Of a DNA stretch of 64,000 nucleotides, positions 1-9,186 are shown piece after piece. The DNA is from CBDCGJ01 sp965216645. GTDB lineage: Bacteria; Pseudomonadota; Alphaproteobacteria; GCA-2731375. The DNA is taken from assembly GCA_965216645.1 (NCBI GenBank), contig CBDCGJ010000017.1, positions 1-64,000 of the forward strand, in the 5' to 3' direction. Numbering within the stretch: the first letter of the stretch is position 1; the number at the start of each line of letters is the position of its first letter. The translations under genes were made by a program, and so were the position numbers. The notes beneath the pieces were generated by a model, which was not told the origin of the DNA, searched no databases, and saw only the letters and a list, made by a program, of their open reading frames with translations.

Positions 1-1888
1 CCGCTCCCGCCCGCGACGCAACTATAAAATTCAAGAGGTCATCAAGAAGCGGCAAATCCTGCTGGTTCAAGTGGTGAAGGAAGAGCGCGGCAACAAAGGT
101 GCGGCGCTGACCACCTATCTGTCCCTCGCGGGCCGCTACTGCGTGTTGATGCCGAACACGGCCAGGGGCGGCGGCATCAGCCGCAAGATCACCAATCAAT
201 CGGTGCGCAAGAAGCTGAAAAAGATCCTCTCGGACCTAGAGGTGCCGGATGGGATGGGTGTGATCGTCCGTACCGCGGGACAAAGCCGCACCAAGGCGGA
301 GATACGGCGCGACTTCGAATATCTGTTCCGGGTCTGGGACAAGGTGCGGGATCTCACTCTCGAATCGTCCGCGCCCGCCTTGGTTTACGAGGAAGCCAAT
401 ATCATCAAGCGCGCCATCCGCGATCTTTACACCAAGGATGTCGGCGAAGTGCTGGTCGAAGGCGATGAAGGTTATCGCACGGCGAAAGACTTCATGCGCA
501 TGCTGATGCCAAGCCATTCGAAGAAGGTGCAGCCGTATAAGGAGAAGGCACCGCTCTTCAACCGCTATCAAGTGCATCAGCAACTCGATTCGATGCATTC
601 CAATATCGTGACCCTCAAGTCGGGCGGCTATCTGGTGATCAACCCGACCGAAGCGCTGGTCGCGGTCGACGTGAACTCTGGCCGCTCGACCAAAGGTCAT
701 AATGTCGAGGATACGGCCGTCCGAACGAATCTGGAGGCGGCGGAGGAATTGGCCCGTCAGTTGCGCTTGCGCGACCTGGCCGGGCTGATCGTTATCGACT
801 TCATCGATATGGACGAAAACCGCAACAATCGCTCGGTCGAGCGCAAGCTGCGGGAATGCTTGAAGTCGGATCGCGCGCGTGTCCAAGTCGGCCGCATCTC
901 CTCCTTCGGCCTGATGGAAATGTCCCGGCAACGCTTGCGCCCGAGTCTGCAGGAAGCCAGCTCGATAACCTGCCCCCATTGCGACGGGTCGGGCTATGTC
1001 CGGTCGACGGAATCGGCGGCACTGCAGGTCCTACGCGCCATCGAGGAGGAATGCATCAAGGGCCGGGCCGGAAAGCTAACGGTCAAGGCCCCGACGGAAG
1101 TCGCGCTCTATATCCTCAATCAAAAGCGTGCAGTCCTGAACGACATCGAAGCGCGTTACGAGAACAGCGTACTGGTGCTCGGCGATCCCGATCTGCGCCT
1201 GCCGAATTTCTCCGTCGACGTGACCGAGCAGCGTGAGCGTGGCGAGGCGCCCGCCGAGACTGTTGAACTCGCCGCCGAAGAGCCGAAACCGAAACGCCGC
1301 CGCCGTCGCCGGCGTCGTAAAGACGAGGCGGAAACTGAATCAAAGGCGAAGGGGAAAGAGAAAGAGAAAGAAAAAGAAAAAGAGACACCCGCCGCTGATG
1401 CGGCCGCGGACGGTGAAGAGCCCGAAGGCAAAACCAAACGCCGGCGCAGGCGCGGCAAACGCGGCGGCCGCAAACGCAAGGAGGCGGCGGCGCCCGCCGA
1501 AGCACAAGCCGACGAGGCGCCCTCGGATACCGCAATTGTCGATACGGCCGTGACCGTGGCCGTCGAAGACAGCGAACCGACGGCGCCGGTCGAAACGATC
1601 GAACTGGGCGATCCGGCTGAACATGCCGTGGAAATCGATACCGCCGTTGCCGTGGAAACCCAGGAACCGGTGGACGAAATCGCGCCGGAGGCCGTCGAGG
1701 CCGTGTCGGACGAGGAACCCGAACCGGAACCGGAGCAGCGCCATGAAGATACCGTGGTCACATCACTCGTTGCAGGCGACGCCGAGGAAACGGCCGAACC
1801 GGAACCGCAAGCCAATCCGGAGAGCGTCGCCAAGGAACCGCCCGCGCCGAAGAAACGCGGTTGGTGGCAGCGCAGTCTTAGGGGCTAG
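1..1888 (+). CDS. rne: Ribonuclease E/G, C-terminal part (5' end outside window)
   Basis: Endoribonuclease that organises the RNA degradosome. The reading frame is open from base 2, so the start and the S1 domain lie upstream; about 628 residues are visible. The catalytic DNase I-like part shows VDVNSGRSTKG and the acidic IDFIDMDE motif (about nt 668-815). The Zn-link CPHCDGSG lies at nt 971-994. After nt 1250 the protein is a low-complexity, natively unfolded scaffold of Arg and Lys/Glu runs, then an acidic Pro/Glu/Val stretch, ending in a basic tail; this is typical of alphaproteobacterial RNase E rather than short RNase G. It converges on the next gene with a 4-base overlap. Confidence 0.95.
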   Translation, partial: RSRPRRNYKIQEVIKKRQILLVQVVKEERGNKGAALTTYLSLAGRYCVLMPNTARGGGISRKITNQSVRKKLKKILSDLEVPDGMGVIVRTAGQSRTKAEIRRDFEYLFRVWDKVRDLTLESSAPALVYEEANIIKRAIRDLYTKDVGEVLVEGDEGYRTAKDFMRMLMPSHSKKVQPYKEKAPLFNRYQVHQQLDSMHSNIVTLKSGGYLVINPTEALVAVDVNSGRSTKGHNVEDTAVRTNLEAAEELARQLRLRDLAGLIVIDFIDMDENRNNRSVERKLRECLKSDRARVQVGRISSFGLMEMSRQRLRPSLQEASSITCPHCDGSGYVRSTESAALQVLRAIEEECIKGRAGKLTVKAPTEVALYILNQKRAVLNDIEARYENSVLVLGDPDLRLPNFSVDVTEQRERGEAPAETVELAAEEPKPKRRRRRRRRKDEAETESKAKGKEKEKEKEKETPAADAAADGEEPEGKTKRRRRRGKRGGRKRKEAAAPAEAQADEAPSDTAIVDTAVTVAVEDSEPTAPVETIELGDPAEHAVEIDTAVAVETQEPVDEIAPEAVEAVSDEEPEPEPEQRHEDTVVTSLVAGDAEETAEPEPQANPESVAKEPPAPKKRGWWQRSLRG

Positions 1889-3027
1889 TCGGTAATCCAA
1901 TCGCGTAAACGCTTGGCCGCTTCCGCCATATGGTCGGTCGCGCCGGCGAAGGAAAACCGGACATAAGCCTGACCGTCGACGGGGTCGAAATCGACACCGG
2001 GCGTGGCGGCAACGCCCGTCGCCCGCATCATCTCGCCGCAGAACCGTTCGGAATCGTTCGTTAGCCCACGGACGTCCGCGTAGATATAGAACGCCCCCTC
2101 CGCCGGTGCCAGACGTTCGAAGCCGGCGGACGGCAAGCGCTCCAGCAACAACTCGCGGTTGCGGGCATAGCGGGCGACATTGGCGTCCAGCTCTTCCCGA
2201 CACTGGAATGCCGCGACCGCCGCATGTTGAGACAGGCTGGGCGGCGAGATAAACAGGTTCTGCGCCAACCGCTCCACCGGCGTGACCATATCGTCGGGCA
2301 GCACCGTCCAACCGAGCCGCCATCCGGTCATCGAGAAATATTTCGAGAAGCTGTTGATGACGACGGTCTGATCGTCGAATTCCAGGGCGGAGCGGGCGCG
2401 GCCGATATAGCTGATGCCGTGATAGATCTCGTCCGAAATATAGCGGATGCCGCGATCCCGGCAGAAGGCCAGGATCATCCGCAATTCGTCGTCATGCAGC
2501 ATGGTGCCAGTGGGATTGGCCGGGCTGGCAATTAATAGACCGTCCAGATCGCCCGCCGCTTCCAGCATCGCCTGGGTCGGTTGGAATCGGGTATCCGGTC
2601 CCACCGGAATGTCCACCGGCTCTATTCCGAGGGCCGCCAGAATATTGCGGTAACAGGGATAGCCCGGCCGCAGGATCGCCACCCGGTCGCCGGGATCGAA
2701 GGCGGCCAGGAAAGTCAACAGAAATGCGCCGGAGGAGCCGGTTGTCACGGCGATCCGCGCTGCCGGGATCTCGACGCCGTAGTCGCTCAGATAATAGTCG
2801 GCGATGGCCTGTCGCAGTTCCGGAATACCGAGCGCCAGAGTGTATCCCAGGACCTGATCGTCGAGTGCCCGCTTGGCCGCCGCGACGACGCCTTTCGGCG
2901 CACCGGTGGACGGTTGGCCGACCTCCATATGCAGCACATCGCCGCCCGCCGCCTCGCGGTCCGCCGCCTGCTTCATGATCTCCATGACGATGAAAGGCGG
3001 GATGCTTCTGCTTTGCGCCAGTTTCAT
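1885..3027 (-). CDS. PLP-dependent aminotransferase, class I/II (fold type I)
   Basis: Cytosolic aminotransferase of 380 residues, the full family length. The Schiff-base lysine lies in the motif SFSKYFSMTGWRLGW (about residue 230). The substrate or cofactor motifs ASPANPTGT and ISDEIYHGI are present, and a C-terminal Arg in YVRFSFAG probably binds the substrate carboxylate. The exact amino donor cannot be read from sequence; the family includes aspartate-, alanine- and MalY-like enzymes. Only 13 bases separate it from the upstream GGT-like gene on the same strand, so the two are probably co-transcribed. Confidence 0.9.
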   Translation of the reverse strand: MKLAQSRSIPPFIVMEIMKQAADREAAGGDVLHMEVGQPSTGAPKGVVAAAKRALDDQVLGYTLALGIPELRQAIADYYLSDYGVEIPAARIAVTTGSSGAFLLTFLAAFDPGDRVAILRPGYPCYRNILAALGIEPVDIPVGPDTRFQPTQAMLEAAGDLDGLLIASPANPTGTMLHDDELRMILAFCRDRGIRYISDEIYHGISYIGRARSALEFDDQTVVINSFSKYFSMTGWRLGWTVLPDDMVTPVERLAQNLFISPPSLSQHAAVAAFQCREELDANVARYARNRELLLERLPSAGFERLAPAEGAFYIYADVRGLTNDSERFCGEMMRATGVAATPGVDFDPVDGQAYVRFSFAGATDHMAEAAKRLRDWITD

Positions 3028-3040
3028 GACCGCCGATATA

Positions 3041-4483
3041 TCAATTGATCTGGCCTAGACCGAGACCGAAGCCGCGCGGGTCGCTGATTGCGCCGCAGGT
3101 TTTCTGATTGCGGGTCGGTTGTTTCGGACAGTAAACCGCCTGGACGCGGCCGATCGATCGATTGTCGCCGGATTCCTGGAGCGCTTCGCCGCCGGTGCCA
3201 AGTTGGACCGCTCGCGGCGCCCGCACTGCCGTCTCCAAACCGCGGTCGGCTTCCAGAATATCGACGACGGCCGGGGCGAGCGCCGCCGGCGCCAACGCGC
3301 CACCGCCGGCGGCGGCAGCGAAATAGCCTTCCGTCAAAAACGGGTTATTGGCCACCACTGGCGCGACGTAGCGATAGGCGTCGGCTGCCGCCGTCGGCAC
3401 CGGCGCAAAACCCAGCGACGGCATAATCCGCGCCATGCCCAATTCGCGACCCAAAGTGAAGTGACACGCCACGGCACTGCCCTGCCAATCCACAATGGCG
3501 ATCGCGGCGTCGCCGAGCGGCCGCGCCGTACCGCCCGCGCCATAGGCACCGGACGTCACCGCGAGACGGCGTGCGATCGACAAATCGTCCTCGTCGGCGG
3601 CAAAGCCATCGATCAGACGGGCCAGCAAATCGCCGCCGCCAACGCCGGCGGGTGGACCATGCACGATCAGATTGCCGAATTCCCAGGTCTTGCCGGCATG
3701 CCAGGCCGGAATGTAACGCCGCAATTCGTCGATCGTCACCTTACCGCCGAGTTTCGTGCTATCCTCGATAAACAGCTTACCGCTCTCGCCGCCGTGGAAA
3801 TCGGCTACGCCCTTACTGCGGATGCGTCCCAGCACCGTGGCTAATTCGACTTGCACCAGGTCGCTGCCTTCGCGCCGCAATTCCCCGAGATTTGTGAGAA
3901 AATGCGCCTTCAGCATCAAATCGCCGTCAAGCAAACCCTGGACCGGCGCCAAGCGGCGCAACAATGCGCGGCTGATCGGGTGGCCGAAACGGGCCAACCG
4001 TTCCGCCGGCGTAACCACCTGAGACCAGCGTAACCGGCCGTAGCGGGCGTGCAGACTGGCGATGCCGCGCACCGCGGTGGGCAAGGCGATCTCGCCGCCC
4101 GCGGCCGGTGCCCGCGGCAGAAAGTCGAGGATCTCCGCCTTATCGCTCAACGGATCGTAGACCGCGCAAATGCCACCACCGCCCAGGCCAACGCCGACCG
4201 GATAGGTCACGGACATGGCGAAGAAGGCGGCCGTGGCCGCATCCGCCGCCGTACCGCCCGTCGACAATACGTCCTTGGCCAGCAAGGCCGCCCGCGATTC
4301 TTCCACCGCGACGACGCCGACAAAGCCCTCCACGGCGCCGAGTTGGCCGACCTCTGGGGCGGAATCGCCGCAGGCCGCCGGCAGTAGCCCCAAAAGCGCC
4401 ACAATCGACAGCCATTGACGGCGCCGGATTGGGAAATTACTTAAAGCAATGGCTAATGTTGGTAACTTGATGAAACGCCACAT
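3041..4483 (-). CDS. Gamma-glutamyltransferase-like lipoprotein lacking the usual nucleophile
   Basis: About 480 residues. The chosen ATG (4483) gives a basic N-terminus (PIRRRQW), a hydrophobic stretch and a lipobox LPAAC, so a lipoprotein, possibly Tat-exported, is likely. An upstream in-frame ATG at 4747 would run through the neighbouring gene. The GGT fold is recognisable from GGTAADAATAAFFAMS and VGLGGGGICAVYD. In active GGTs the nucleophilic Thr opens a TTHxSVVD motif; here the aligned stretch reads GDAAIAIVD, so Thr is replaced. It is shorter than typical GGTs (about 550-600 residues). It overlaps the divergent M48 gene by 14 bases and precedes the aminotransferase. It may bind rather than cleave gamma-glutamyl compounds; that is inference. 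Confidence 0.7.
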   Translation of the reverse strand: MWRFIKLPTLAIALSNFPIRRRQWLSIVALLGLLPAACGDSAPEVGQLGAVEGFVGVVAVEESRAALLAKDVLSTGGTAADAATAAFFAMSVTYPVGVGLGGGGICAVYDPLSDKAEILDFLPRAPAAGGEIALPTAVRGIASLHARYGRLRWSQVVTPAERLARFGHPISRALLRRLAPVQGLLDGDLMLKAHFLTNLGELRREGSDLVQVELATVLGRIRSKGVADFHGGESGKLFIEDSTKLGGKVTIDELRRYIPAWHAGKTWEFGNLIVHGPPAGVGGGDLLARLIDGFAADEDDLSIARRLAVTSGAYGAGGTARPLGDAAIAIVDWQGSAVACHFTLGRELGMARIMPSLGFAPVPTAAADAYRYVAPVVANNPFLTEGYFAAAAGGGALAPAALAPAVVDILEADRGLETAVRAPRAVQLGTGGEALQESGDNRSIGRVQAVYCPKQPTRNQKTCGAISDPRGFGLGLGQIN

Positions 4484-5840
4484 TTCTCGATTCAGCCTAA
4501 TCCTGTTCGCGCTCGCGGTCATCGCGCCGTCTTGCCTGAAACCCGCGCGCGCGATCAGCCTGATCCGCGACGCGGAGATCGAAAATACCATCCGGATGTA
4601 TGGCGCGCCATTGTTCGGCATGGCCGGATTGGACGTGCGTTCGGTCCGCGTGTTTATCGTCAACGATCCCGGTTTAAACGCCTTTGTGGCCGGCGGCCAG
4701 AACATTTTTCTCAATAGCGGCCTGCTGATGCGGGCAGAAACCGCCAATCAGGTAATCGGCGTGATCGCGCACGAAACCGGACATATCACCGGTGGCCATC
4801 TTTCGCGCATGCATGACCAATTGGCCCGCGCCAACTGGCAGTCGATCCTGGCCATGGTCCTCGGCACCGCGGTGATCGCTGCCGGCGGGGCCGACGCGGG
4901 CGCGGCTATCGTATCGGCCGGACAGCAGGTCGCCCAGCGCGGCTTCCTACAATATAGCCGGACTCAAGAAGCCGCCGCGGACCAAGCCGCCTTCCGCATG
5001 CTCGACGCCACCGGCCAGTCGTCCCGGGGGATGATGGAGTTTTTCCAGATTTTAGGGGCGCAGGAGGCGCTGATCACGGCCAATCAAGATCCTTATGTCC
5101 GCACCCACCCGATGTCGAGCGACCGGATCGCGACGGCCCGCAATCACATCCGCAGCTCGCCGCATTCGAACAAAAGCGATTCGCCCGAGTTGCAGCTTGT
5201 TCATGCCCGCATGCGGGCGAAGCTGAAGGGCTTCTTGAACCCGCCGGAACAAACCTTACGCGACTATCCGGCGGAGGATGTCTCGCTGCCGGCCATCTAC
5301 GCCCGGGCGATCGCCCATCATAAAGCCAACAACATGACCGATAGCTTGCGGGAGATGGATCGGTTGCTGGCAAAGCATCCGGACGACGCCTATTTTCACG
5401 AACTGCGCGGCCAGATCTTGTTGGAGCACGGCAAGGTTGCGGAGGCGCCGTCATCCTATCGCCGGGCCGCGGAACTAAAACCGGACGCACCGCAAATTCT
5501 CGTCGGCTTGGGCCGCAGCCTGCTGGCAGACGAAAGCGCCACGACGGCAGTGGGGGAAGCAACGAAAGTCCTGCGCCGCGCGGCCCGGCTCAACCCACAA
5601 TTGGCCAGTGCCTGGCGTTGGCTCGCGGTGGCCTATGGCCGGCAGGGCGATATCGGCAATGCCTCGCTGGCGACGGCGGAACGCTATCTACTGAACGGTC
5701 GGCTGCGCGATGCCATCGACCAAGCCAAGCGCGCCGAGCATCATCTGGCCGTCGGCTCCAGCGGCCATTTGCGCGCGCAAGATATTATCTCCGCGGCCCG
5801 CTATCATCTGCGTCAGCAGGAAAAAAACCGCCGACGCTAA
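4470..5840 (+). CDS. Periplasmic M48 metalloprotease with TPR domain (BepA/YfgC-type)
   Basis: About 456 residues. The start at 4470 is preferred over 4449 because it gives a clean signal peptide (MKRHISRF, then a hydrophobic run, then KPARA). The zinc site HETGH followed by GGH and the downstream glutamate in EAAADQAA define peptidase family M48. The C-terminal half contains tetratricopeptide-like repeats (for example AELKPDAPQILVGLGRSLLA). This domain order matches BepA, which monitors outer-membrane protein assembly; that role is inferred from architecture only. Divergent from the GGT-like gene, with the 5' ends overlapping. Confidence 0.88.
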   Translation: MKRHISRFSLILFALAVIAPSCLKPARAISLIRDAEIENTIRMYGAPLFGMAGLDVRSVRVFIVNDPGLNAFVAGGQNIFLNSGLLMRAETANQVIGVIAHETGHITGGHLSRMHDQLARANWQSILAMVLGTAVIAAGGADAGAAIVSAGQQVAQRGFLQYSRTQEAAADQAAFRMLDATGQSSRGMMEFFQILGAQEALITANQDPYVRTHPMSSDRIATARNHIRSSPHSNKSDSPELQLVHARMRAKLKGFLNPPEQTLRDYPAEDVSLPAIYARAIAHHKANNMTDSLREMDRLLAKHPDDAYFHELRGQILLEHGKVAEAPSSYRRAAELKPDAPQILVGLGRSLLADESATTAVGEATKVLRRAARLNPQLASAWRWLAVAYGRQGDIGNASLATAERYLLNGRLRDAIDQAKRAEHHLAVGSSGHLRAQDIISAARYHLRQQEKNRRR

Positions 5841-5939
5841 GCCGTCGCAACAAGCGAACGTGAAGCGCTAATGCCTTGCGAAAGCGGTGGTTATTGCGCA
5901 TGATCCGCGTCAGTTCGTCACCGCAAGGGTGGGTCAGCC

Positions 5940-6725
5940 ATGTCCACGTCAAGTCAAAGCCGTTTCTTCCTGCCGCTCTTCGTCACTTTGCTCCTCATCG
6001 GTGTTGGCATTTATTTGGCGCTGTTCACTAGTCCGCCCGACCGCCGGTTGGACGCAAGTTCGACGGGAAATGAGCGGATCGAACAGGTAGTGCGGAACTA
6101 CTTGCTGACAAATCCGGAGATTCTGCGCGAGATGAGTGACGAGTTGAACCGTCGCGAGAAGCTGGCCAAGCAGAAACGCATGGAGCAGAGCATCCGGCGG
6201 AACCGAACGGCGCTACTTTCCTCGAAAGCCGATTTCGTCATCAACGAGACCGGAAATATCCCCGTAGTCGAGTTTTTCGATTATCAATGCGGTTATTGCA
6301 AACGGGTTCACGCGGCGGTGGTCAAATTGCGTGAGGAGCAATCTGATGTCCGTTTCGTGTTCAAGGAATTCCCCATTCTGGGACCGGTTTCCGACATCGC
6401 CGCCCGCGCCGCGATCGCGTCCAAGCAGCAGGGCAAATACCTACCCTTCCACAATGCCTTGATGGAGCATCAAGGCAGGCTGGACAAGGCGACTATTCTG
6501 GCGGTCGCCAGCCAGGTCGGCCTCAATGTCGAACAATTGCAGCGCGATATGCAGAAGCCGGAGGTCGCGACGGAGATTAACGGCAATTTGAGCCTGGGCC
6601 GTAACATGGGCATCACGGGCACGCCGTCGATCATCATCGGCGACGCCTTCGTACCCGGCGCAATCCCTTATGAGCAGATGACCGACCTGCTCGACAAAGC
6701 GCGGGAAAACTGCAACATCTGCTGA
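5940..6725 (+). CDS. DsbA-family thiol:disulfide oxidoreductase
   Basis: 261 residues with an N-terminal membrane anchor or uncleaved signal (FFLPLFVTLLLIGVGIYLAL). A helical region of about 60 residues precedes the thioredoxin domain. The active site is CGYC in FFDYQCGYCKRVH, and the cis-Pro loop is GTPSIII near the C-terminus. The overall shape resembles the Com1/DsbA-like family that acts on periplasmic cysteines. It follows the M48 gene after 99 bases and is 28 bases ahead of the MDR gene. Confidence 0.9.
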   Translation: MSTSSQSRFFLPLFVTLLLIGVGIYLALFTSPPDRRLDASSTGNERIEQVVRNYLLTNPEILREMSDELNRREKLAKQKRMEQSIRRNRTALLSSKADFVINETGNIPVVEFFDYQCGYCKRVHAAVVKLREEQSDVRFVFKEFPILGPVSDIAARAAIASKQQGKYLPFHNALMEHQGRLDKATILAVASQVGLNVEQLQRDMQKPEVATEINGNLSLGRNMGITGTPSIIIGDAFVPGAIPYEQMTDLLDKARENCNIC

Positions 6726-6753
6726 TCGCAAACAAACGTAAGGACATGTAGCC

Positions 6754-7767
6754 ATGCGGGTCATGGAAATCCGCGAGGCGTGGGATTTCGATCATCTCGC
6801 GCTCGGAGAGCGAGATCAACCGCAAGCAGGACCGGGCGAGATCGTTTGCCGCATGTTGGCCGCATCCCTCAACTACCGCGACTATCTCATGGTCCAGGGC
6901 GGCTATGGTCGTGCCGCCGGCGCCCTGCCCTTGGTCCCGATTTCCGACGGCGTCGGTGAAGTCGTTTCGCTGGGCGATGACGTGGATCGCTTTGCGGTGG
7001 GCGACCGGGTCACGCCAATTTTCTTCCAGGGTTGGCACGACGGACCGCCGAGCGAGGCAAACTATGCCCGCGCACTCGGTGGGCCGGTCGACGGCGTGAT
7101 GCAGGAGTTCATGCGTCTGCCTGCGGCGGACGCGGTGCGGGCGCCGGCAAATCTGGACGACCTGCAAGCCGCCGCCCTGCCCTGCGCCGGCGTCACCGCC
7201 TGGAACGCGGTGGTCGAGCAAGGCCAGGTGAAGCCCGGCGATAAGGTTCTGATCCAGGGCTCCGGCGGGGTCAGCGTCTTCGCCCTGTTGTTCGCCAAGG
7301 CCATGGGTGCCGAGGTAATCGCCACCTCTTCCAGCGCCGCCAAGCTTGAACGGCTGCAAGCCATGGGTGCCGATCATCTGATCAACTATCGGGAGGTGGA
7401 GAAGTGGGGTGGCCAGGCACGGGAAATCGCCGGTAGCGGCGTCGACCTGGTGGTTGAGGTCGGCGGTGCCGGCACCATGCAGCAATCGATCCGCGCCACC
7501 AAGATCGGCGGCACCATCGCCACCATCGGTGTGCTAAGCGGCGTCGGCGGCGACCTCAACCTGGCCCATGTGGTGATGACCAACATGCGCCTGCAGGGCA
7601 TCACCGTCGGCAGCCGGACCATGCATGAAGCGATGGCCGACGCGATCGAAAAACACCACCTCGCCCCGCCGGTCGACGACCAGGTCTTTGGCTTCGACGA
7701 CCTCGTCCCCGCCCTGAAGAGCATGCCCAAAGGCGGCCACTTCGGCAAAATCTGCCTTAGGTTCTAA
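6754..7767 (+). CDS. Zinc-type alcohol dehydrogenase-like (MDR) NAD(P)-dependent oxidoreductase
   Basis: 337 residues, full length for the medium-chain dehydrogenase/reductase superfamily. The GroES-like half begins with RVMEIREAWDFDHLAL, and the Rossmann half carries GSGGVSVFALLFAKAMGAEV. The conserved CAGVTAWNAV segment is present, but the structural-zinc cysteine cluster of classical alcohol dehydrogenases is not visible, which points to a quinone-oxidoreductase or YogA-like member. The substrate is unknown. Confidence 0.85.
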   Translation: MRVMEIREAWDFDHLALGERDQPQAGPGEIVCRMLAASLNYRDYLMVQGGYGRAAGALPLVPISDGVGEVVSLGDDVDRFAVGDRVTPIFFQGWHDGPPSEANYARALGGPVDGVMQEFMRLPAADAVRAPANLDDLQAAALPCAGVTAWNAVVEQGQVKPGDKVLIQGSGGVSVFALLFAKAMGAEVIATSSSAAKLERLQAMGADHLINYREVEKWGGQAREIAGSGVDLVVEVGGAGTMQQSIRATKIGGTIATIGVLSGVGGDLNLAHVVMTNMRLQGITVGSRTMHEAMADAIEKHHLAPPVDDQVFGFDDLVPALKSMPKGGHFGKICLRF

Positions 7768-7791
7768 TCCTTAAGCATTTCATCCACCGCC

Positions 7792-7906
7792 GTGACGAAT
7801 ACGGCAATGCCGTTGTCCGGTATCGCAGGCAGAATAGAGCGCATTTTCAGTGAACTGCGCCATCCTGCCTAAGGTCCCGAATCGCGCTACGCTTGTCCGG
7901 AATGAC
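7792..7906. repeat. Dispersed palindromic repeat, type 1
   Basis: Two hairpin-forming blocks, one around CGGCAATGCCGTTGTCCGG and one around ATCGCGCTACGCTTGTCCGG, separated by a spacer of about 45 bases. The same layout recurs at 10696-10813 and 43117-43234 and, in shorter form, at 17525-17613. The usual boundaries are GTCAT at one end and ATGAC at the other. Confidence 0.8.
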
Positions 7907-7918
7907 GGCGATATCTCC

Positions 7919-8012
7919 GCCATCCCAGCCGCAGTGCAGTGGAGAGCCGGAATCGTCGCGGACGCAGTGTTTTGGGCGATCCCGGATATCGCTGGCGCGA
8001 TTTCGGGATGAC
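7919..8012. repeat. Dispersed palindromic repeat, type 2
   Basis: Starts near CATCCCAGCCGCAGTGC and ends CGATTTCGGGATGAC. Related copies are at 17708-17801, 28979-29059 and 29071-29154. It lies directly beside a type 1 element, in the 3' flank of the selenoprotein gene. Confidence 0.75.
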
Positions 8013-8024
8013 GACCTAGTTACG

Positions 8025-9152
8025 CTAGTCCGCGGCTTCTTGGCCTTTCTGATCGGCGGCGTAGAAACTATCGATGCCGAGGTCGCCGCGGAAGTCGTTG
8101 GTGATCTCCATCTTCTCGTCTTCCATGCGAATGCCGGTGGAATCGGCGACCCGGTCGATGGCGTTGAACAGGGCCGCCACCGCCGCCGTGTCGGTCAAGG
8201 CGGCGCCACCAAGGGCGGCGGCGATCTCCTGACGCACGGGCGCGATCTCCGTTTCGTCACCGCCAACCACCGCATCCGCAAAGCGGATCAGCAAGTCGCC
8301 GTGTTCAACGCCGCCATCACCACCATCGCCGCCGGTGATCACCGAAAGATCGACTTCGCGACCGTCATGTTGGCTGCTCGCACGGAGCAGTTGGGAATGA
8401 CTGGTCGTTCAATAGACGCACTGATTCAGCGCCGAAACCCGGCCCGCCACAAGCTCGATCTGATCGTGGCTGATGGCACGGAACTCGTTGTCGAAATCGC
8501 GCATTTCCCGCGACGACAGATATTGCACGGTGGCCAGGTCGAAAAACCCACGCACTTCCGCCGGCACCAGGGACATGGCCTGATGAATATGCGCCGCCGC
8601 CGGGCGACCGCCGTAGAAGTTGTCCCATTCCGTGCCGGCGACGTCGGCCGGGTTCAGGGTCGGCACCCAAGCGATATCCGGCTCGGCCGGCGGCCGCAGC
8701 CGGCTCGGCGCCCCGTCGACCGGGTCCGGCAGCGGCCAAAGCTCAATCCCAAGCCCGCGGCAGAAAGTATCGACGGCCACCGTATGTACGACCACGCCAA
8801 CGGTTTCCACATAACGCTCCGGCCGGACGCCCTCGGCGATGACGCCATCATACCAAGCGCGGCTGAGCCGGCCCGGATCGGTGCGGATGCGGTGGATCTG
8901 TTCCACCATGACCGCCGGCAATTGCCCGAGGCTGTCATGCTCGCCGTCGACGGCGAAGGGGCTGAGCGCGGCCTTGCGCGCGCGGCACAACTCGCAGGAC
9001 AGCGCGTGGCGCGCTTCGGCCGCCACGGCGACGCGCTCCGCCCCCGTTAACCAGGTGCCGGGTTCCGCAAGCCTGGCCCACTGTCGGCGATGCGCTTGGG
9101 CCACTTCCTCCCGCACCGGCCAGGGCAAATGGTCATAGGATATTTCTGTCAT
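8025..9152 (-). CDS. AhpD-like (alkylhydroperoxidase-related) selenoprotein, UGA = Sec248
   Basis: Read through one in-frame TGA (8411-8409), this frame gives 375 residues; read conventionally it would end at 247 residues, immediately after Cys-Val-Tyr. The TGA sits exactly where AhpD-fold enzymes carry the second redox cysteine: C245-V-Y-U248-T-T-S-H252, the C-x-x-C-x-x-x-H pattern. The downstream 127 codons stay open and continue the protein (SQLLRASSQ, then GDLLIRFADAVVGGDE, ending KGQEAAD). A first half-domain carries C53-E-L-C56. A SECIS-like hairpin follows the UGA. The SD-like AAGGAGG lies about 13 bases before the ATG. It is the third gene of a leftward operon with maiA and a sirtuin. 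Likely role: thiol/selenol-dependent peroxide or thiol redox chemistry. SelA, SelB, SelC and SelD would have to be encoded elsewhere. Confidence 0.85.
8374..8390 (-). promoter_or_regulatory. Candidate bacterial SECIS hairpin
   Basis: In the mRNA, 18 bases after the UGA, CUGCUC - CGUGC - GAGCAG forms a perfect 6-bp stem with a 5-base loop containing G at its second position. Bacterial SECIS elements sit just after the UGA within the coding region, and the apical loop carries a conserved G near its start. The loop here begins 24 bases after the UGA, within the usual range. Confidence 0.65.
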
Positions 9153-9186
9153 GGCGTTGGCATGTCCTCCTTACTGAACGAACTTC

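Noticed and set aside
3119..3844. Open frame on the + strand opposite the GGT-like gene
   Set aside because: No recognisable motif, and it lies antisense to a gene with a signal peptide and GGT features.
8025..8342. A separate small gene downstream of the AhpD-like frame
   Set aside because: It starts at a GTG without a ribosome site, is in the same frame as the upstream gene, and is better explained as the C-terminal part after Sec.
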